The translations under genes and the position numbers were made by a program. A model generated the notes under the pieces. The model had not been told where the DNA came from. It worked only from the letters and a program-made list of their open reading frames with translations, and made no database searches. Shown here piece by piece: positions 9,743 through 17,876 of a DNA stretch of 64,000 bases (its first letter is position 1; every line of letters begins with the position of its first letter). Origin of the DNA: Gp7-AA10 sp035636095 (GTDB lineage: Bacteria > Acidobacteriota > Thermoanaerobaculia > Gp7-AA8); NCBI GenBank assembly GCA_035636095.1, contig DASPZU010000051.1, positions 1 through 64,000 on the forward strand, written 5' to 3'.

Positions 9743-9767
9743 CGCGGCGGAGGACAAATCCGCCGCG
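9743..9767. terminator. Strong GC hairpin, possible bidirectional terminator
   Basis: CGCGGCGGA and TCCGCCGCG form a perfect 9-bp stem with a 7-nt loop, 12 bp after the YCII stop. The following plus-strand sequence (tcctatttctc) is only weakly T-rich. It could end the DoxX-YCII transcript and, from the other side, the small minus-strand gene at 9795. Confidence 0.45.
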
Positions 9768-9794
9768 TCCTATTTCTCGGCGGAACGAATCGTT

Positions 9795-10043
9795 TTAGCA
9801 GTGCTGGTAGGCCAAACAGTTCCGAGTTGGAACCAAATCTTGGATGCTCTCAGGGAAGTGGACACCATCCGGCAAGGCGCGGCGTGACGACGAGTAGAAC
9901 GATTCGTCATGGAAGGCAACGGCCACCGGTTGACCGTGGCAGATCCCAACGCAGTGCTTCCTGCACTGGCATTTGACCTGCACCCCTCGATTCGTGCCGT
10001 CGTGCACGGACGTTTTCCATGTGCGGGTTCGGAGAATCTTCAT
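9795..10043 (-). CDS. Small Cys-rich hypothetical protein
   Basis: This 82-codon frame starts at ATG 10043 (MKILRTRTW...). AGGAG lies eight bases upstream, and about 70% of third codon positions are G or C. Phe, Tyr, His, Asp and Asn codons mostly end in C, as in the neighbouring genes, which supports real coding. It contains a compact CQCRKHCVGIC motif (C-x-C-x3-C-x3-C) and ends in Cys. It has no signal peptide or recognised domain. Its start overlaps the start of the divergent 3D-domain gene: both ATGs are read from the same CATG. A longer frame to 10196 is possible but would run antisense through that gene. Confidence 0.4.
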   Translation of the reverse strand: MKILRTRTWKTSVHDGTNRGVQVKCQCRKHCVGICHGQPVAVAFHDESFYSSSRRALPDGVHFPESIQDLVPTRNCLAYQHC

Positions 10044-10413
10044 GTGCCGCACTCCTGTCATCTTTCTGAGCGCGATCCTTTTCCTTGCCGGCTTTACTGC
10101 CGCGGCACCTCCCGCGCGAAAGGCAGGACCTGAGAAATTTATGGCCTCCGCGTATTCAATCGAAGGAAAAGCGGCCAGCGGATCGAAATCGTGCAAGGGA
10201 ACTGTGAGCGCCGATCCGAAAGTTCTGCCACTCGGCTCGAAGATCCGCGTCAGGAATGCCGGGATTTACTCCGGCGAGTACACAGTCGTCGACACCGGAC
10301 GAAAGGTCAAAGGGCAGGCGATCGATATCTACGTCTCCTCCCTTCGCGAAGCAAGGGAGTTCGGAAAGAAGCAGGTCGATGTAGAAATCCTCGAGTCTCC
10401 CGCACACGAATAA
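10042..10413 (+). CDS. Secreted 3D-domain (RlpA/MltA-like barrel) protein
   Basis: The 123-residue product starts at ATG 10042, seven bases after GGAG (10031-10034), and begins with a signal peptide (about 1-22). The remainder matches the 3D domain named for its three Asp residues: SADPKVLPLGS, then YTVVDTG and KGQAIDIYV. The fold is a small double-psi beta-barrel found in MltA and in Firmicute resuscitation-type proteins, where it acts on or binds peptidoglycan. Here it stands alone with no partner domain. A periplasmic cell-wall role is inferred from the family. Confidence 0.82.
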   Translation: MCRTPVIFLSAILFLAGFTAAAPPARKAGPEKFMASAYSIEGKAASGSKSCKGTVSADPKVLPLGSKIRVRNAGIYSGEYTVVDTGRKVKGQAIDIYVSSLREAREFGKKQVDVEILESPAHE

Positions 10414-10543
10414 ATTTGCGGCGAGCATGATCGGTTTCGCGGATCAGCGAGATGATCATTCTCGAGTATCGCTGGCTCTGCAAGGCGATAGTTATTCAAG
10501 CCTGCCTCAGTTTTGCAAGGACGCCGCTTAAACGGAGGAGCCC

Positions 10544-11284
10544 ATGCAGACAACGACCGTCGTGCAACCGACTTGGTGGCAGAGCTTTGTTGCCTCGCTG
10601 TACGGCATTCTCGGGATGATGCTGCGCGGACTGGTGAAGTTGATCGCATTTCTGCTCATCATCGTCATCGGCTGGTTCATTTCGTCGCTTGTGGCGAAAG
10701 CAGTCGCCGCCGTGCTACGAAAACTGAAAATCGATCAACTCCTTGACCGAATGGGCTTCGCTGTTCTGACCCGGAGGATGGGATCCCAAAGCGATTCGGC
10801 ACAAATAATCGCTGAGGTGGTGAAGTGGCTAATTCGGGTGGTGGTGCTCGTGGTGGCCTTCGCCGCGCTCGGCATTCCGGCGTTCTCGGTCCTGCTGACG
10901 CAACTTCTGCTGTGGTTGCCAAACCTCGCGGTTGCGATCGTCGTGCTGATTGTCGGAGGACTGCTGGCGAACGCTCTCGCACAGATCGTGCGCGGAGCGA
11001 CGGCGGAAGCGGCGTTCAAGAATCCTGACGTTCTGGCGAACGTCGCACGCGCCGCGATTTGGGTGTTTGCGATCGTCATCGCGGTCAATCAAGTTGGAAT
11101 TGCCAGCACGTTGGTGAACACGCTATTCATGGGTTTTGTTGGAGCCGTTGCTCTCGCTGCCGGCCTCGCCTTCGGAATCGGAGGCAAAGAGCTGGCTGGA
11201 CAACTTCTGGAGAAGTGGTACGGCAAGGGCAAGAAGCTTTCGCAAGCGAGAAGCGCGGCGGAAGGGGCGGGCCGGCAAGCGTGA
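10544..11284 (+). CDS. MscS-like TM-helix repeat membrane protein
   Basis: The 246-residue protein starts at ATG 10544 after CGGAGGAG. It has about five hydrophobic helices at roughly 25-50, 85-110, 118-145, 170-190 and 195-222. It carries the conserved small-residue pattern VLIVGGLLANAL and a glycine-rich AAGLAFGIGGKELAG close to the end, as in the conserved TM-helix family related to small mechanosensitive channels. The large cytoplasmic MscS beta domain is absent. It is probably an inner-membrane channel-like protein, with gating and substrate unknown. Confidence 0.78.
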   Translation: MQTTTVVQPTWWQSFVASLYGILGMMLRGLVKLIAFLLIIVIGWFISSLVAKAVAAVLRKLKIDQLLDRMGFAVLTRRMGSQSDSAQIIAEVVKWLIRVVVLVVAFAALGIPAFSVLLTQLLLWLPNLAVAIVVLIVGGLLANALAQIVRGATAEAAFKNPDVLANVARAAIWVFAIVIAVNQVGIASTLVNTLFMGFVGAVALAAGLAFGIGGKELAGQLLEKWYGKGKKLSQARSAAEGAGRQA

Positions 11285-11381
11285 TCGACATGGATCGTGG
11301 CCGTCGCGACGTGGAGTGAGCTCCGACCGGCGTTGGTCGAATGAGTGCTAACTGCTGTCCGCGACCAAACGGTCGGTCTGT

Positions 11382-11457
11382 TGGTAGCGCATACGGGATT
11401 CGAACCCGTGTTACCGCCGTGAGAGGGCGGCGTCCTGGACCCCTAGACGAATGCGCC
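11382..11457 (-). tRNA. tRNA-Glu (anticodon CTC)
   Basis: The complement folds into a complete 76-nt cloverleaf. The acceptor stem is GGCGCAT/ATGCGCT with a G-U first pair, the anticodon stem is CCGCC/GGCGG with loop CTCTCAC, and the T arm carries GTTCGAATC. The anticodon CTC reads GAG. The 3' CCA is encoded. It lies alone between the TM-helix protein gene and the amidase gene. Confidence 0.95.
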
Positions 11458-11482
11458 ACACTCGGAAAAAAAGGGGCGAAGA

Positions 11483-11512
11483 AGACTAGCGACTTAACTT
11501 CCGGACGGTCAA
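11483..11512 (-). promoter_or_regulatory. Candidate promoter of tRNA-Glu
   Basis: Read on the minus strand, TTGACC (11512-11507) is followed after 18 bp by TAGTCT (11488-11483). The expected start of transcription is some 20 bases upstream of the tRNA 5' end at 11457. The -35 match is good and the -10 match moderate. Confidence 0.4.
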
Positions 11513-11605
11513 GATTATTCTTCCCGCTTGGGGATAGAATCCACCCCGACGCATATCCGGAAATCAGGGGGTCCGGCAGCGCCAATGAATCGATCGGAGG
11601 ATTCA

Positions 11606-13306
11606 ATGGCTCGCAAACTCTCGCTCCTGGCACTCGCTCTCCTCATCACGCTCTCCATCAACGCTCAACCCACCAACCACAACGAGGAAACGGTCGCTCA
11701 GCTTCAGGCCGAGATGGCGTCCGGCACGCTGACTTCCGTGCAACTCACGCAGTACTACGTCGACCGGATCCTGGCCATCGACCAGGGAGGACCCAACGTC
11801 AACAGCGTCATCGAGCTGAACCCCGACGCGCTCGTGATGGCGCAAGTCGCCGACACGCTGCGCGCTCACGGCACGATCCTCGGGCCGCTGCATGGCATTC
11901 CGGTCCTGCTGAAGGACAACATTGATACCGGCGACAAGATGCAAACCACGGCCGGTTCACTGGCGCTCCTCGGCAAGCCGGCCATTCACGACTCCACCGT
12001 GGCGGCGAAACTGCGCGCCGGCGGTGCGGTCATCCTCGGAAAGACGAATCTCTCCGAATGGGCAAACTTCCGCTCGTTCTTCTCCACCAGCGGATGGTCA
12101 GGACGCGGAGGTCTGACGCACAACCCGTACTCGATCGACCGCAATCCGTGCGGCTCGAGCTCCGGATCGGCCGCGGCGGTGGCCGCGAACTTCGCCGCCG
12201 TCAGCCTCGGCTCCGAGACCGACGGCAGCATCGTCTGTCCCGCGAATGTCAACAGCGTCGTCGGGATCAAGCCGACGGTCGGACTCACCAGTCGCGTGGG
12301 AGTCGTTCCGATCTCGCACACGCAGGACACGATCGGGCCGCACGCGCGCACGGTTGCCGATGCGGCCGCCGCGCTCAACGTCATCGTCAGCCGTACGCCC
12401 GACTCGAACGATCCGGCAACCTCCGGCGTGCCGCTCGGCTGGCAGGGCACCGGCCGCTCCCGTCCAGCTCTTCCCGCCGACTACAGCGCGTTCGTCAACG
12501 CCAATGGCCTCAGCGGAGCGCGTCTCGGCGTCACACGCCAGGGCATCGACAACGCTCCGCCGCAAGTCGTCGCGGCGTTCGACAACGCGATCGCGGCGAT
12601 GCAGGCTGCCGGCGCGACGATCGTGGACCTCGATGGTTCGGGCTTCACGTTCGCGTCGGCGGACGGCGAGTTCGTCGTCCTGCTCTTCGATTTCAAAATC
12701 GATGTGCAGAAGTACTTCGCAACGCGCGTTGGCGTGCCGATGGCGAAGAAGACGCTGACGGATTTGATCGCATTCGACAATGCGAACGCCGCCGCGGAGA
12801 TGCCGTACTTTTTCCAGGAGATCTTCGATATCGCGAATCTGTTCAGCACTGACCCGAACGCGCCCCAGCCGTTCTTCGGGATCAGCTACAACCAGGCGCT
12901 GGCCATCGATCACAATGCCGGAGTCAACGGCATCGACTTGGCGCTCTCGCAGTTCAATCTCGACGCGGTCGTCGCGCCGACGGACAGCCCCGGCTGGACC
13001 ACCGATCTGATCCTTTCCGATCACTTCATCTTTGCCAGCTCGGGTCTGGCGGGCGGGCCGGGATATCCGATCATTCAAGTGCCCGCCGGAAATGTTCTCG
13101 GAATGCCGGTCGGCGTCAGCTTTCTGGGCACCGCATTCAGCGAGCCGACTCTGATCAAACTCGCGTCGGGCTTTGAAGCGGCGACGCACGCGCGCTTCCT
13201 GCCCACGTTCACGGGCAACGTGACGACCCCGAACACGGCCGGCACGACGCTGACACCGCCGCCTCCTCCGAAGAAGGACAGCGGCAAGCGGCCTCACAGG
13301 ATGTAG
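11606..13306 (+). CDS. Secreted amidase (amidase-signature family)
   Basis: GGAGG at 11597-11601 and a signal peptide (MARKLSLLALALLITLSINA) place the start at ATG 11606, giving 566 residues. The amidase-signature Ser-cisSer-Lys triad can be traced: Lys in PVLLKDNIDTG (about 102), Ser in GSSSGSAAA (about 183) and Ser in GSETDGSI (about 207). The family hydrolyses carboxamides, including peptide amides and aryl amides. The signal peptide indicates periplasmic or extracellular action, so it is not the GatA subunit of the tRNA amidotransferase. A Pro-rich Lys/Arg tail follows the catalytic domain. Its stop lies six bases from the stop of the convergent SDR gene. Confidence 0.9.
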   Translation: MARKLSLLALALLITLSINAQPTNHNEETVAQLQAEMASGTLTSVQLTQYYVDRILAIDQGGPNVNSVIELNPDALVMAQVADTLRAHGTILGPLHGIPVLLKDNIDTGDKMQTTAGSLALLGKPAIHDSTVAAKLRAGGAVILGKTNLSEWANFRSFFSTSGWSGRGGLTHNPYSIDRNPCGSSSGSAAAVAANFAAVSLGSETDGSIVCPANVNSVVGIKPTVGLTSRVGVVPISHTQDTIGPHARTVADAAAALNVIVSRTPDSNDPATSGVPLGWQGTGRSRPALPADYSAFVNANGLSGARLGVTRQGIDNAPPQVVAAFDNAIAAMQAAGATIVDLDGSGFTFASADGEFVVLLFDFKIDVQKYFATRVGVPMAKKTLTDLIAFDNANAAAEMPYFFQEIFDIANLFSTDPNAPQPFFGISYNQALAIDHNAGVNGIDLALSQFNLDAVVAPTDSPGWTTDLILSDHFIFASSGLAGGPGYPIIQVPAGNVLGMPVGVSFLGTAFSEPTLIKLASGFEAATHARFLPTFTGNVTTPNTAGTTLTPPPPPKKDSGKRPHRM

Positions 13307-13312
13307 GCGAAT

Positions 13313-14050
13313 TCAGGTTCCGACCACGACGCCGCCGTCGACCGATAAAACGGCGCCGGTGACGAACTTGGCCGCGTCGGAGGCGAGCCAGACGTACGCG
13401 TTGGCGATGTCGTCCGGCTCGCCCACGGTTCCGAGGGGCGTGTGAGCGACCATGGAATTGAGGATGTTAGGCGGCATGGCCTTCACCATGTCGGTGCCGA
13501 TGTAACCGGGCGCGACGGCGTTGACGCGGATCCCATATCGGCCTAACTCGCGCGACCACGTCCTGGTGAAGCTGATCACGCCCGCCTTGGTGGCCACGTA
13601 GTTGGTCTGCCCGAAGTTGCCATAGAGGCCGACCACCGATGAGGCGTTGAGGATCACGCCACGGCCCGCCTTGATCATGTGCGGGACCACTGCGCGCGTG
13701 ACCAGGAATACGCCGCGCAGATTGACGTTGATCACGGCGTCAAACGTCGCGTCATCCATGACCGAGACCACCGCGCCGTCTTTCCACTTGACGAGCTGCG
13801 CATCGCGAAGAATGCCGGCGTTGTTCACCAGCACGTCGATGCGGCCGTGTTGCTGGATGACGGCATCGACGGCGCGCTCGATCGATTCGCGGTTGGTGAC
13901 GTCGACCGCCGCCGAGGGCGGCGGCGCTCCACTGATATCCCACGGGATTGCGATCGCTCCTTCGGCGCGGAATCTCTCGACAGTCGCGCGGCCGATGCCG
14001 GCGGCCCCGCCGGTGACGACCACGACTTTTCCCTTCAGTCCCAGGTCCAT
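13313..14050 (-). CDS. SDR-family oxidoreductase, FabG-like
   Basis: The 245-residue product is a classical short-chain dehydrogenase. It has the nucleotide-binding TGGAAGIG near residue 14, NNAG at about 83, a catalytic Ser in ILNASS and Tyr/Lys in YVATK (about 153 and 157). The length and the closing SVDGGVV fit 3-oxoacyl-ACP-reductase-like members, but no fab or pha genes neighbour it, so the substrate is open. Its start lies 23 bp from the divergent small membrane protein. Confidence 0.9.
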   Translation of the reverse strand: MDLGLKGKVVVVTGGAAGIGRATVERFRAEGAIAIPWDISGAPPPSAAVDVTNRESIERAVDAVIQQHGRIDVLVNNAGILRDAQLVKWKDGAVVSVMDDATFDAVINVNLRGVFLVTRAVVPHMIKAGRGVILNASSVVGLYGNFGQTNYVATKAGVISFTRTWSRELGRYGIRVNAVAPGYIGTDMVKAMPPNILNSMVAHTPLGTVGEPDDIANAYVWLASDAAKFVTGAVLSVDGGVVVGT

Positions 14051-14073
14051 CTGTCTGCGATACTTTGACGAAA

Positions 14074-14346
14074 GTGCGATTGAGCCGCAACTTCATCTGT
14101 ACGCTCTTCGGCGTGGCGATGACGATCTTCAGTTGGTATTCGGGTCCCTGGGCCTGGCCCGCCTGGCCGGCCCTCGGCATGATCGCGCTGCTCAAGACCA
14201 GCTTTGCGGATCTGTCGTACGGCGGAAAGGTCGCACTGCAGGTCGTGCTGATCACGATCAACATCGCGGCATGGGCCATCGCGGCGCGGATCGTTTGGGC
14301 AATCGCTCAGCGCCTGACAGCGCGCCGACGTCCGCCCGCGGTCTGA
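14074..14346 (+). CDS. Small hypothetical membrane protein
   Basis: About 90 residues from GTG 14074 (a TTG at 14065 is an alternative). Two or three hydrophobic stretches cover most of it (FGVAMTIFSWYSG, PALGMIALLK, VVLITINIAAWAIAARIVWAIA) and it ends in a basic RRRPPAV tail. No family is recognised. The last 40 bp overlap the 3' end of the convergent heparinase-like gene. A real gene is likely because it fills the space after the SDR start and keeps good codon use. Confidence 0.55.
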   Translation: MRLSRNFICTLFGVAMTIFSWYSGPWAWPAWPALGMIALLKTSFADLSYGGKVALQVVLITINIAAWAIAARIVWAIAQRLTARRRPPAV

Positions 14347-16544
14347 ACCGACACCGTTCCGTTCGCGAAGATCACGTGCCTCCCGTCGCTGAGCGCGAGA
14401 TCGCCGTTGGCGTAGCTCGTCGCGGTGAGCGTCTCCGAAAAGACGGTCACCAGCTCGAGCGGTGCCGTCGATGACGCAAAATTGAGCTGCATCAGCGTTC
14501 CGATTTTGTTTCCCCCGCCATCCTTGTCATCAGTCATGGTGACGATCACGCCGGCGGGATAGAAGCGGCTGATCTTGAGCGAATCGACGCCGAGGTGAAA
14601 GCGGGCGTTGAGGGTGTCGGAGGGGTGGCGGCGCCGGTGCAGATCGCGAACGATCAGCGTTCCGGGATGCAGATGCACTGCTTCGCGAATGATGTAATCG
14701 AGCGGATTGGCGGGATCGACGATGTTCTCGTCGTAGCGCGAGCTCGCCCACGACGACTCGAATCGCATGCCGATGGCATCGAAGGTCGCATTGTTGATCG
14801 TAAAGAGGTTCTGGTTGTTGCGGCCTAACACGAGACCTTGATCGCGTCCGTTGACCATGTACGTCGAAAATGCCGGCGTGACGGCTTCGCCATCGAAGCT
14901 CGGACCGCGGTATGCCGACGGGCACACCAGACACGTTGTGCCGTTGTACAGACGCACGTCGCCGTTCGCGTAGCCGTAGTGATCGAAGGAGTAGCTCGTA
15001 TTTTCGGCGGTGACGGTGTAAGAATCGAACCTCGAGAAAAAACGTCCAGTGCCGCTGTTGAAGTACAAAGACATGAATGCCAGCGGCGGAGGCGCCGACG
15101 GTTTTGCGAAGATCATTTCGTAGAACGTGTCCGCGGGAATGTCGGTGAAATCATTGTTGGGATTCGCATTCATCGCGCTGTACAGATATCCGGCGATCGC
15201 GCTTGTCGGCGACAACACTGCCAGAGTCGCCGGCGAAGTGCGATCCGGATAGTTGCCCGAGTAGCCGCCGAAGGAAAACGTCTGGCTGAAATCGGGTGAG
15301 GTCATGAACAAAAGGCTCGTCGGCAGCCCGTTAAGCCAGTCGAAGTCGCTGCTCCAGTCTTCGCCGAGGTCTTTGAGCAACGTGTTGACGAGCGAAAACT
15401 CCAGCGTGCTGTACCACCCGTAATTCCACCCCTCGGCCCAATCGCCGCCGGCGAGGCGCTGGTCCATGATGGGGACTTCGTTCGCAAGTTTGGTTCGCAA
15501 CAATGCGAAGATGCGATCGGCGTCGGGATTGTCGCCCGCAGTCGCGACCGCGACGAGCGCGATTCCCTGCAGATATCCGGCGTAGTAGTTCTCCACCGGC
15601 CAGCTCTCCACGTAGCCCGGCGTGTTGTGATACCAGTCGATCCACTTCGTGGCGACGCGCACGATCACGGCGCGCTCGGCCGGCGTGAACGTGTCGTAAA
15701 GCCAGTCATACGCCAGCATCAGATCGCGGAGCTGGAAGCGGATGTCGTATCCGGTGTCGCGACCGAAATCGCGAACGCCGGTGTCATAGTCGTTGGCGAT
15801 CCGCATCGCGAGTGTGTGCCCGGCTTGCGCGAGGGAAGAGTCCGCTGCCAACTGATTCTGCAGGCCGAGGAGCGGGATGTAGTCTTCGGGATCGTAGATG
15901 CGGTCGCTGAATTGGGTTGAGGTCACATCGGGGATTGCGGCGAGCGCGCTGCGAAAGGATCCGACGGCAGCATTGAATCGCTGCGACGCGATGTCATTGC
16001 GCGCTCGCGCCGCCGCCAGGCGCGTGGTCGTCAAGTAGATCCGCGGATGTCGCATCGCCGCGATGGTCGCCGTCGGGACCGGCGTCGGCGGAGCGACCAC
16101 GGTCAGATTCGGGATCGAGGCGGATGCGACCTGCGCGTGCGCCGCATCGAATGCGCGAATCTCGAGCGTTCCGTTGCCGGGCGCGATTCCCGCGAGCGAG
16201 AAGAGCGGCTTGAAAAACGGAATCATTGGGCCGAACGAGTGCGCTTCCTCGGTGAGCAGTGTTCCGCGCGGATCGATCAGCCGCAACGGCGCGCCGTTCC
16301 AGAACGCCTCGATTTGTCGGATGCTCGAGTTGTAAGGAATCGCGATGGCCGGACTGATGATGTTCATCAGCCGCGGCGCCTGCGCATTTGGCGCCGCCAC
16401 GTGAAAGGCAGGCGTCAGAGCTTCCGCGGGCTCGATTGCGTCCGGGGGAATTGCCATGATGGGCGGACTGTCGCCTGAGTCCGTCAACTTTGCGGTGAAC
16501 TGTGTGGTGACGACTTGCGCCAGGAGCACCAGCGAAGCGAGCAT
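14307..16544 (-). CDS. Large secreted heparinase/alginate-lyase-like protein
   Basis: The 745-residue product begins with a signal peptide. An N-terminal beta-rich part (about 40-150) is followed by a helical region with DWLYDTFTPAERAVI, PVENYYAGYLQGIALVA and DWAEGWNYGWYS, which resembles the alpha/alpha-barrel of heparinase II/III and alginate lyases. A C-terminal beta-sandwich contains DHYGYANGDVRLYNG and LIVRDLHRRR, like the lyase back half. Family membership rests on this architecture and a few motif-like stretches, not on confirmed catalytic residues. It would act on a polysaccharide outside the cytoplasm. A glycoside hydrolase or purely binding protein with the same fold is not excluded. 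Confidence 0.6.
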   Translation of the reverse strand: MLASLVLLAQVVTTQFTAKLTDSGDSPPIMAIPPDAIEPAEALTPAFHVAAPNAQAPRLMNIISPAIAIPYNSSIRQIEAFWNGAPLRLIDPRGTLLTEEAHSFGPMIPFFKPLFSLAGIAPGNGTLEIRAFDAAHAQVASASIPNLTVVAPPTPVPTATIAAMRHPRIYLTTTRLAAARARNDIASQRFNAAVGSFRSALAAIPDVTSTQFSDRIYDPEDYIPLLGLQNQLAADSSLAQAGHTLAMRIANDYDTGVRDFGRDTGYDIRFQLRDLMLAYDWLYDTFTPAERAVIVRVATKWIDWYHNTPGYVESWPVENYYAGYLQGIALVAVATAGDNPDADRIFALLRTKLANEVPIMDQRLAGGDWAEGWNYGWYSTLEFSLVNTLLKDLGEDWSSDFDWLNGLPTSLLFMTSPDFSQTFSFGGYSGNYPDRTSPATLAVLSPTSAIAGYLYSAMNANPNNDFTDIPADTFYEMIFAKPSAPPPLAFMSLYFNSGTGRFFSRFDSYTVTAENTSYSFDHYGYANGDVRLYNGTTCLVCPSAYRGPSFDGEAVTPAFSTYMVNGRDQGLVLGRNNQNLFTINNATFDAIGMRFESSWASSRYDENIVDPANPLDYIIREAVHLHPGTLIVRDLHRRRHPSDTLNARFHLGVDSLKISRFYPAGVIVTMTDDKDGGGNKIGTLMQLNFASSTAPLELVTVFSETLTATSYANGDLALSDGRHVIFANGTVSVQTAGGRRRAVRR

Positions 16545-16550
16545 GTTTCC

Positions 16551-17876
16551 GTGATCTTATCCTCGCGGATCGTCTTCGTCTCGCTCTTCCTGGGTATCGC
16601 GGCAGGATTGCAGTCGATCGATGTGCAGACCGATCCGGCGGTGAGGTCGGTGCGCATGTTTCTGTCGGGACGCGAGGTCGCGGCGCTGACCCAGCCCCCC
16701 TGGCATGCTGCCATCGACCTCGGACGCGAGCTCGATCCGCGCGCGCTCGAAGCGATCGGCTACGACGAGAAGGGAAACGAGGTCGGCCGCGCGACGCAGA
16801 TCCTCAATCTGCCGCGCGGGGAGGCCGAAATCGAAATCGTCCTGCAATCGGGACCAATCGGACCGGTGGCCGCCGATCTGCGGTGGGAGCACGTGCAATT
16901 CAAGTCGCCGAGGAAGGCCGTGATCTTTTTCGACGGAAAGCGGCTTAAAATTGATACTAATTATCATGCACAATTTCCGCAGGTGGAGTGGTCCCGTCCG
17001 CATCTGATCGCGGCCGAGATGCAATTCGGCGACGGTGTGGTCGCGCGCCGGGAGATCGTCGTGGGCGGCGCGGTCGCGGATACCGCCAAGTCCGAGCTCA
17101 CGCCTATTCTTCTGACGGTGAGCTCGTCGCAGCAGTCGGCGTCATTTGAGAATTGTCTGCTGTCGGACGGTCAAGCGGTCCGCACCGCGGCGGTCGAGAA
17201 ACCGACCGCAGTGGTGATCTTCGTCCGCGATCCCGATGCATCGGAGGCCATCCACGCGCTCGACCCGACCCGTCAGTTGCGCAGCGGTTACTTCTCGCAA
17301 AGTTCAGCTTTGCGAACCATTGCGCTCGACAACGGGACCTCGATGCGGATGCTTTGGCCGATTCCGAGGAAGTACGTGGAGCCGGGGAGGCAGCGGACGG
17401 CACTCCTATTCGACTCCTCGTGGGATGTCAGCGGGTCTACCCTCGGCATTCCGTGGTTCGTGACGCGGGAGTACAGCGGGCGCACCTTCGACGAGCCGCG
17501 GATGTTCGCCGATGCCGTGGCGGTGGCCGGATTGCGGGCGATGTCGGAATCGCGTCGGCGCGCGGTCGTCTTCATTCTGAGCAGCAATCGCGACAGCAGC
17601 GCCAACGACCCGGCCGCGGTGCGACGCTATCTGGACGACATCGGCGTGCCGCTGTTCGTCTGGTCGCTCAGCGGACCGCGTCCTGAGCTCGCCGATTCAT
17701 GGGGACCAGTCGATGATGTTTCGACCATTGCCGGTTTGCATGCCGCATCCGACCGACTGCGGAGGACTCTGAGCGCACAGCGGATCGCGTGGGTCGACGT
17801 CGATCCGCTTACCGCACTCCGCCTGCGCGCCGACCCGCGGTGCGGGCTGGCGACCGTTGCGCGACTCGGGATGTGA
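16551..17876 (+). CDS. Hypothetical secreted protein with possible VWA-like C-terminal half
   Basis: GTG 16551 gives 441 residues starting with a hydrophobic segment (ILSSRIVFVSLFLGIAAG) that looks like a signal peptide. A TTG 12 codons upstream would overlap the divergent gene and is less likely. The N-terminal third is a beta-rich domain (RSVRMFLSGREVAAL, then a GYDEKGNEV stretch). The C-terminal half has TALLFDSSWDVSG, AVVFILSSNRDSS and LDDIGVPLFVWSL, reminiscent of a von Willebrand A-like fold, but the MIDAS DxSxS is not intact. No specific function can be assigned. The last 68 bp overlap the convergent caspase-like gene. Confidence 0.7.
   Translation: MILSSRIVFVSLFLGIAAGLQSIDVQTDPAVRSVRMFLSGREVAALTQPPWHAAIDLGRELDPRALEAIGYDEKGNEVGRATQILNLPRGEAEIEIVLQSGPIGPVAADLRWEHVQFKSPRKAVIFFDGKRLKIDTNYHAQFPQVEWSRPHLIAAEMQFGDGVVARREIVVGGAVADTAKSELTPILLTVSSSQQSASFENCLLSDGQAVRTAAVEKPTAVVIFVRDPDASEAIHALDPTRQLRSGYFSQSSALRTIALDNGTSMRMLWPIPRKYVEPGRQRTALLFDSSWDVSGSTLGIPWFVTREYSGRTFDEPRMFADAVAVAGLRAMSESRRRAVVFILSSNRDSSANDPAAVRRYLDDIGVPLFVWSLSGPRPELADSWGPVDDVSTIAGLHAASDRLRRTLSAQRIAWVDVDPLTALRLRADPRCGLATVARLGM

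Noticed and set aside
10044..10196. Longer version of the Cys-rich minus-strand frame
   Set aside because: It would be antisense to most of the 3D-domain gene; ATG 10043 has its own Shine-Dalgarno.
12098..13297. A 399-codon minus-strand open frame
   Set aside because: It is antisense to the amidase, rich in Arg and His, and has no domain; long shadow frames are expected at this GC content.
14307..14346. A frameshift joining the small membrane protein and the heparinase-like gene
   Set aside because: They are on opposite strands and simply overlap at their 3' ends.
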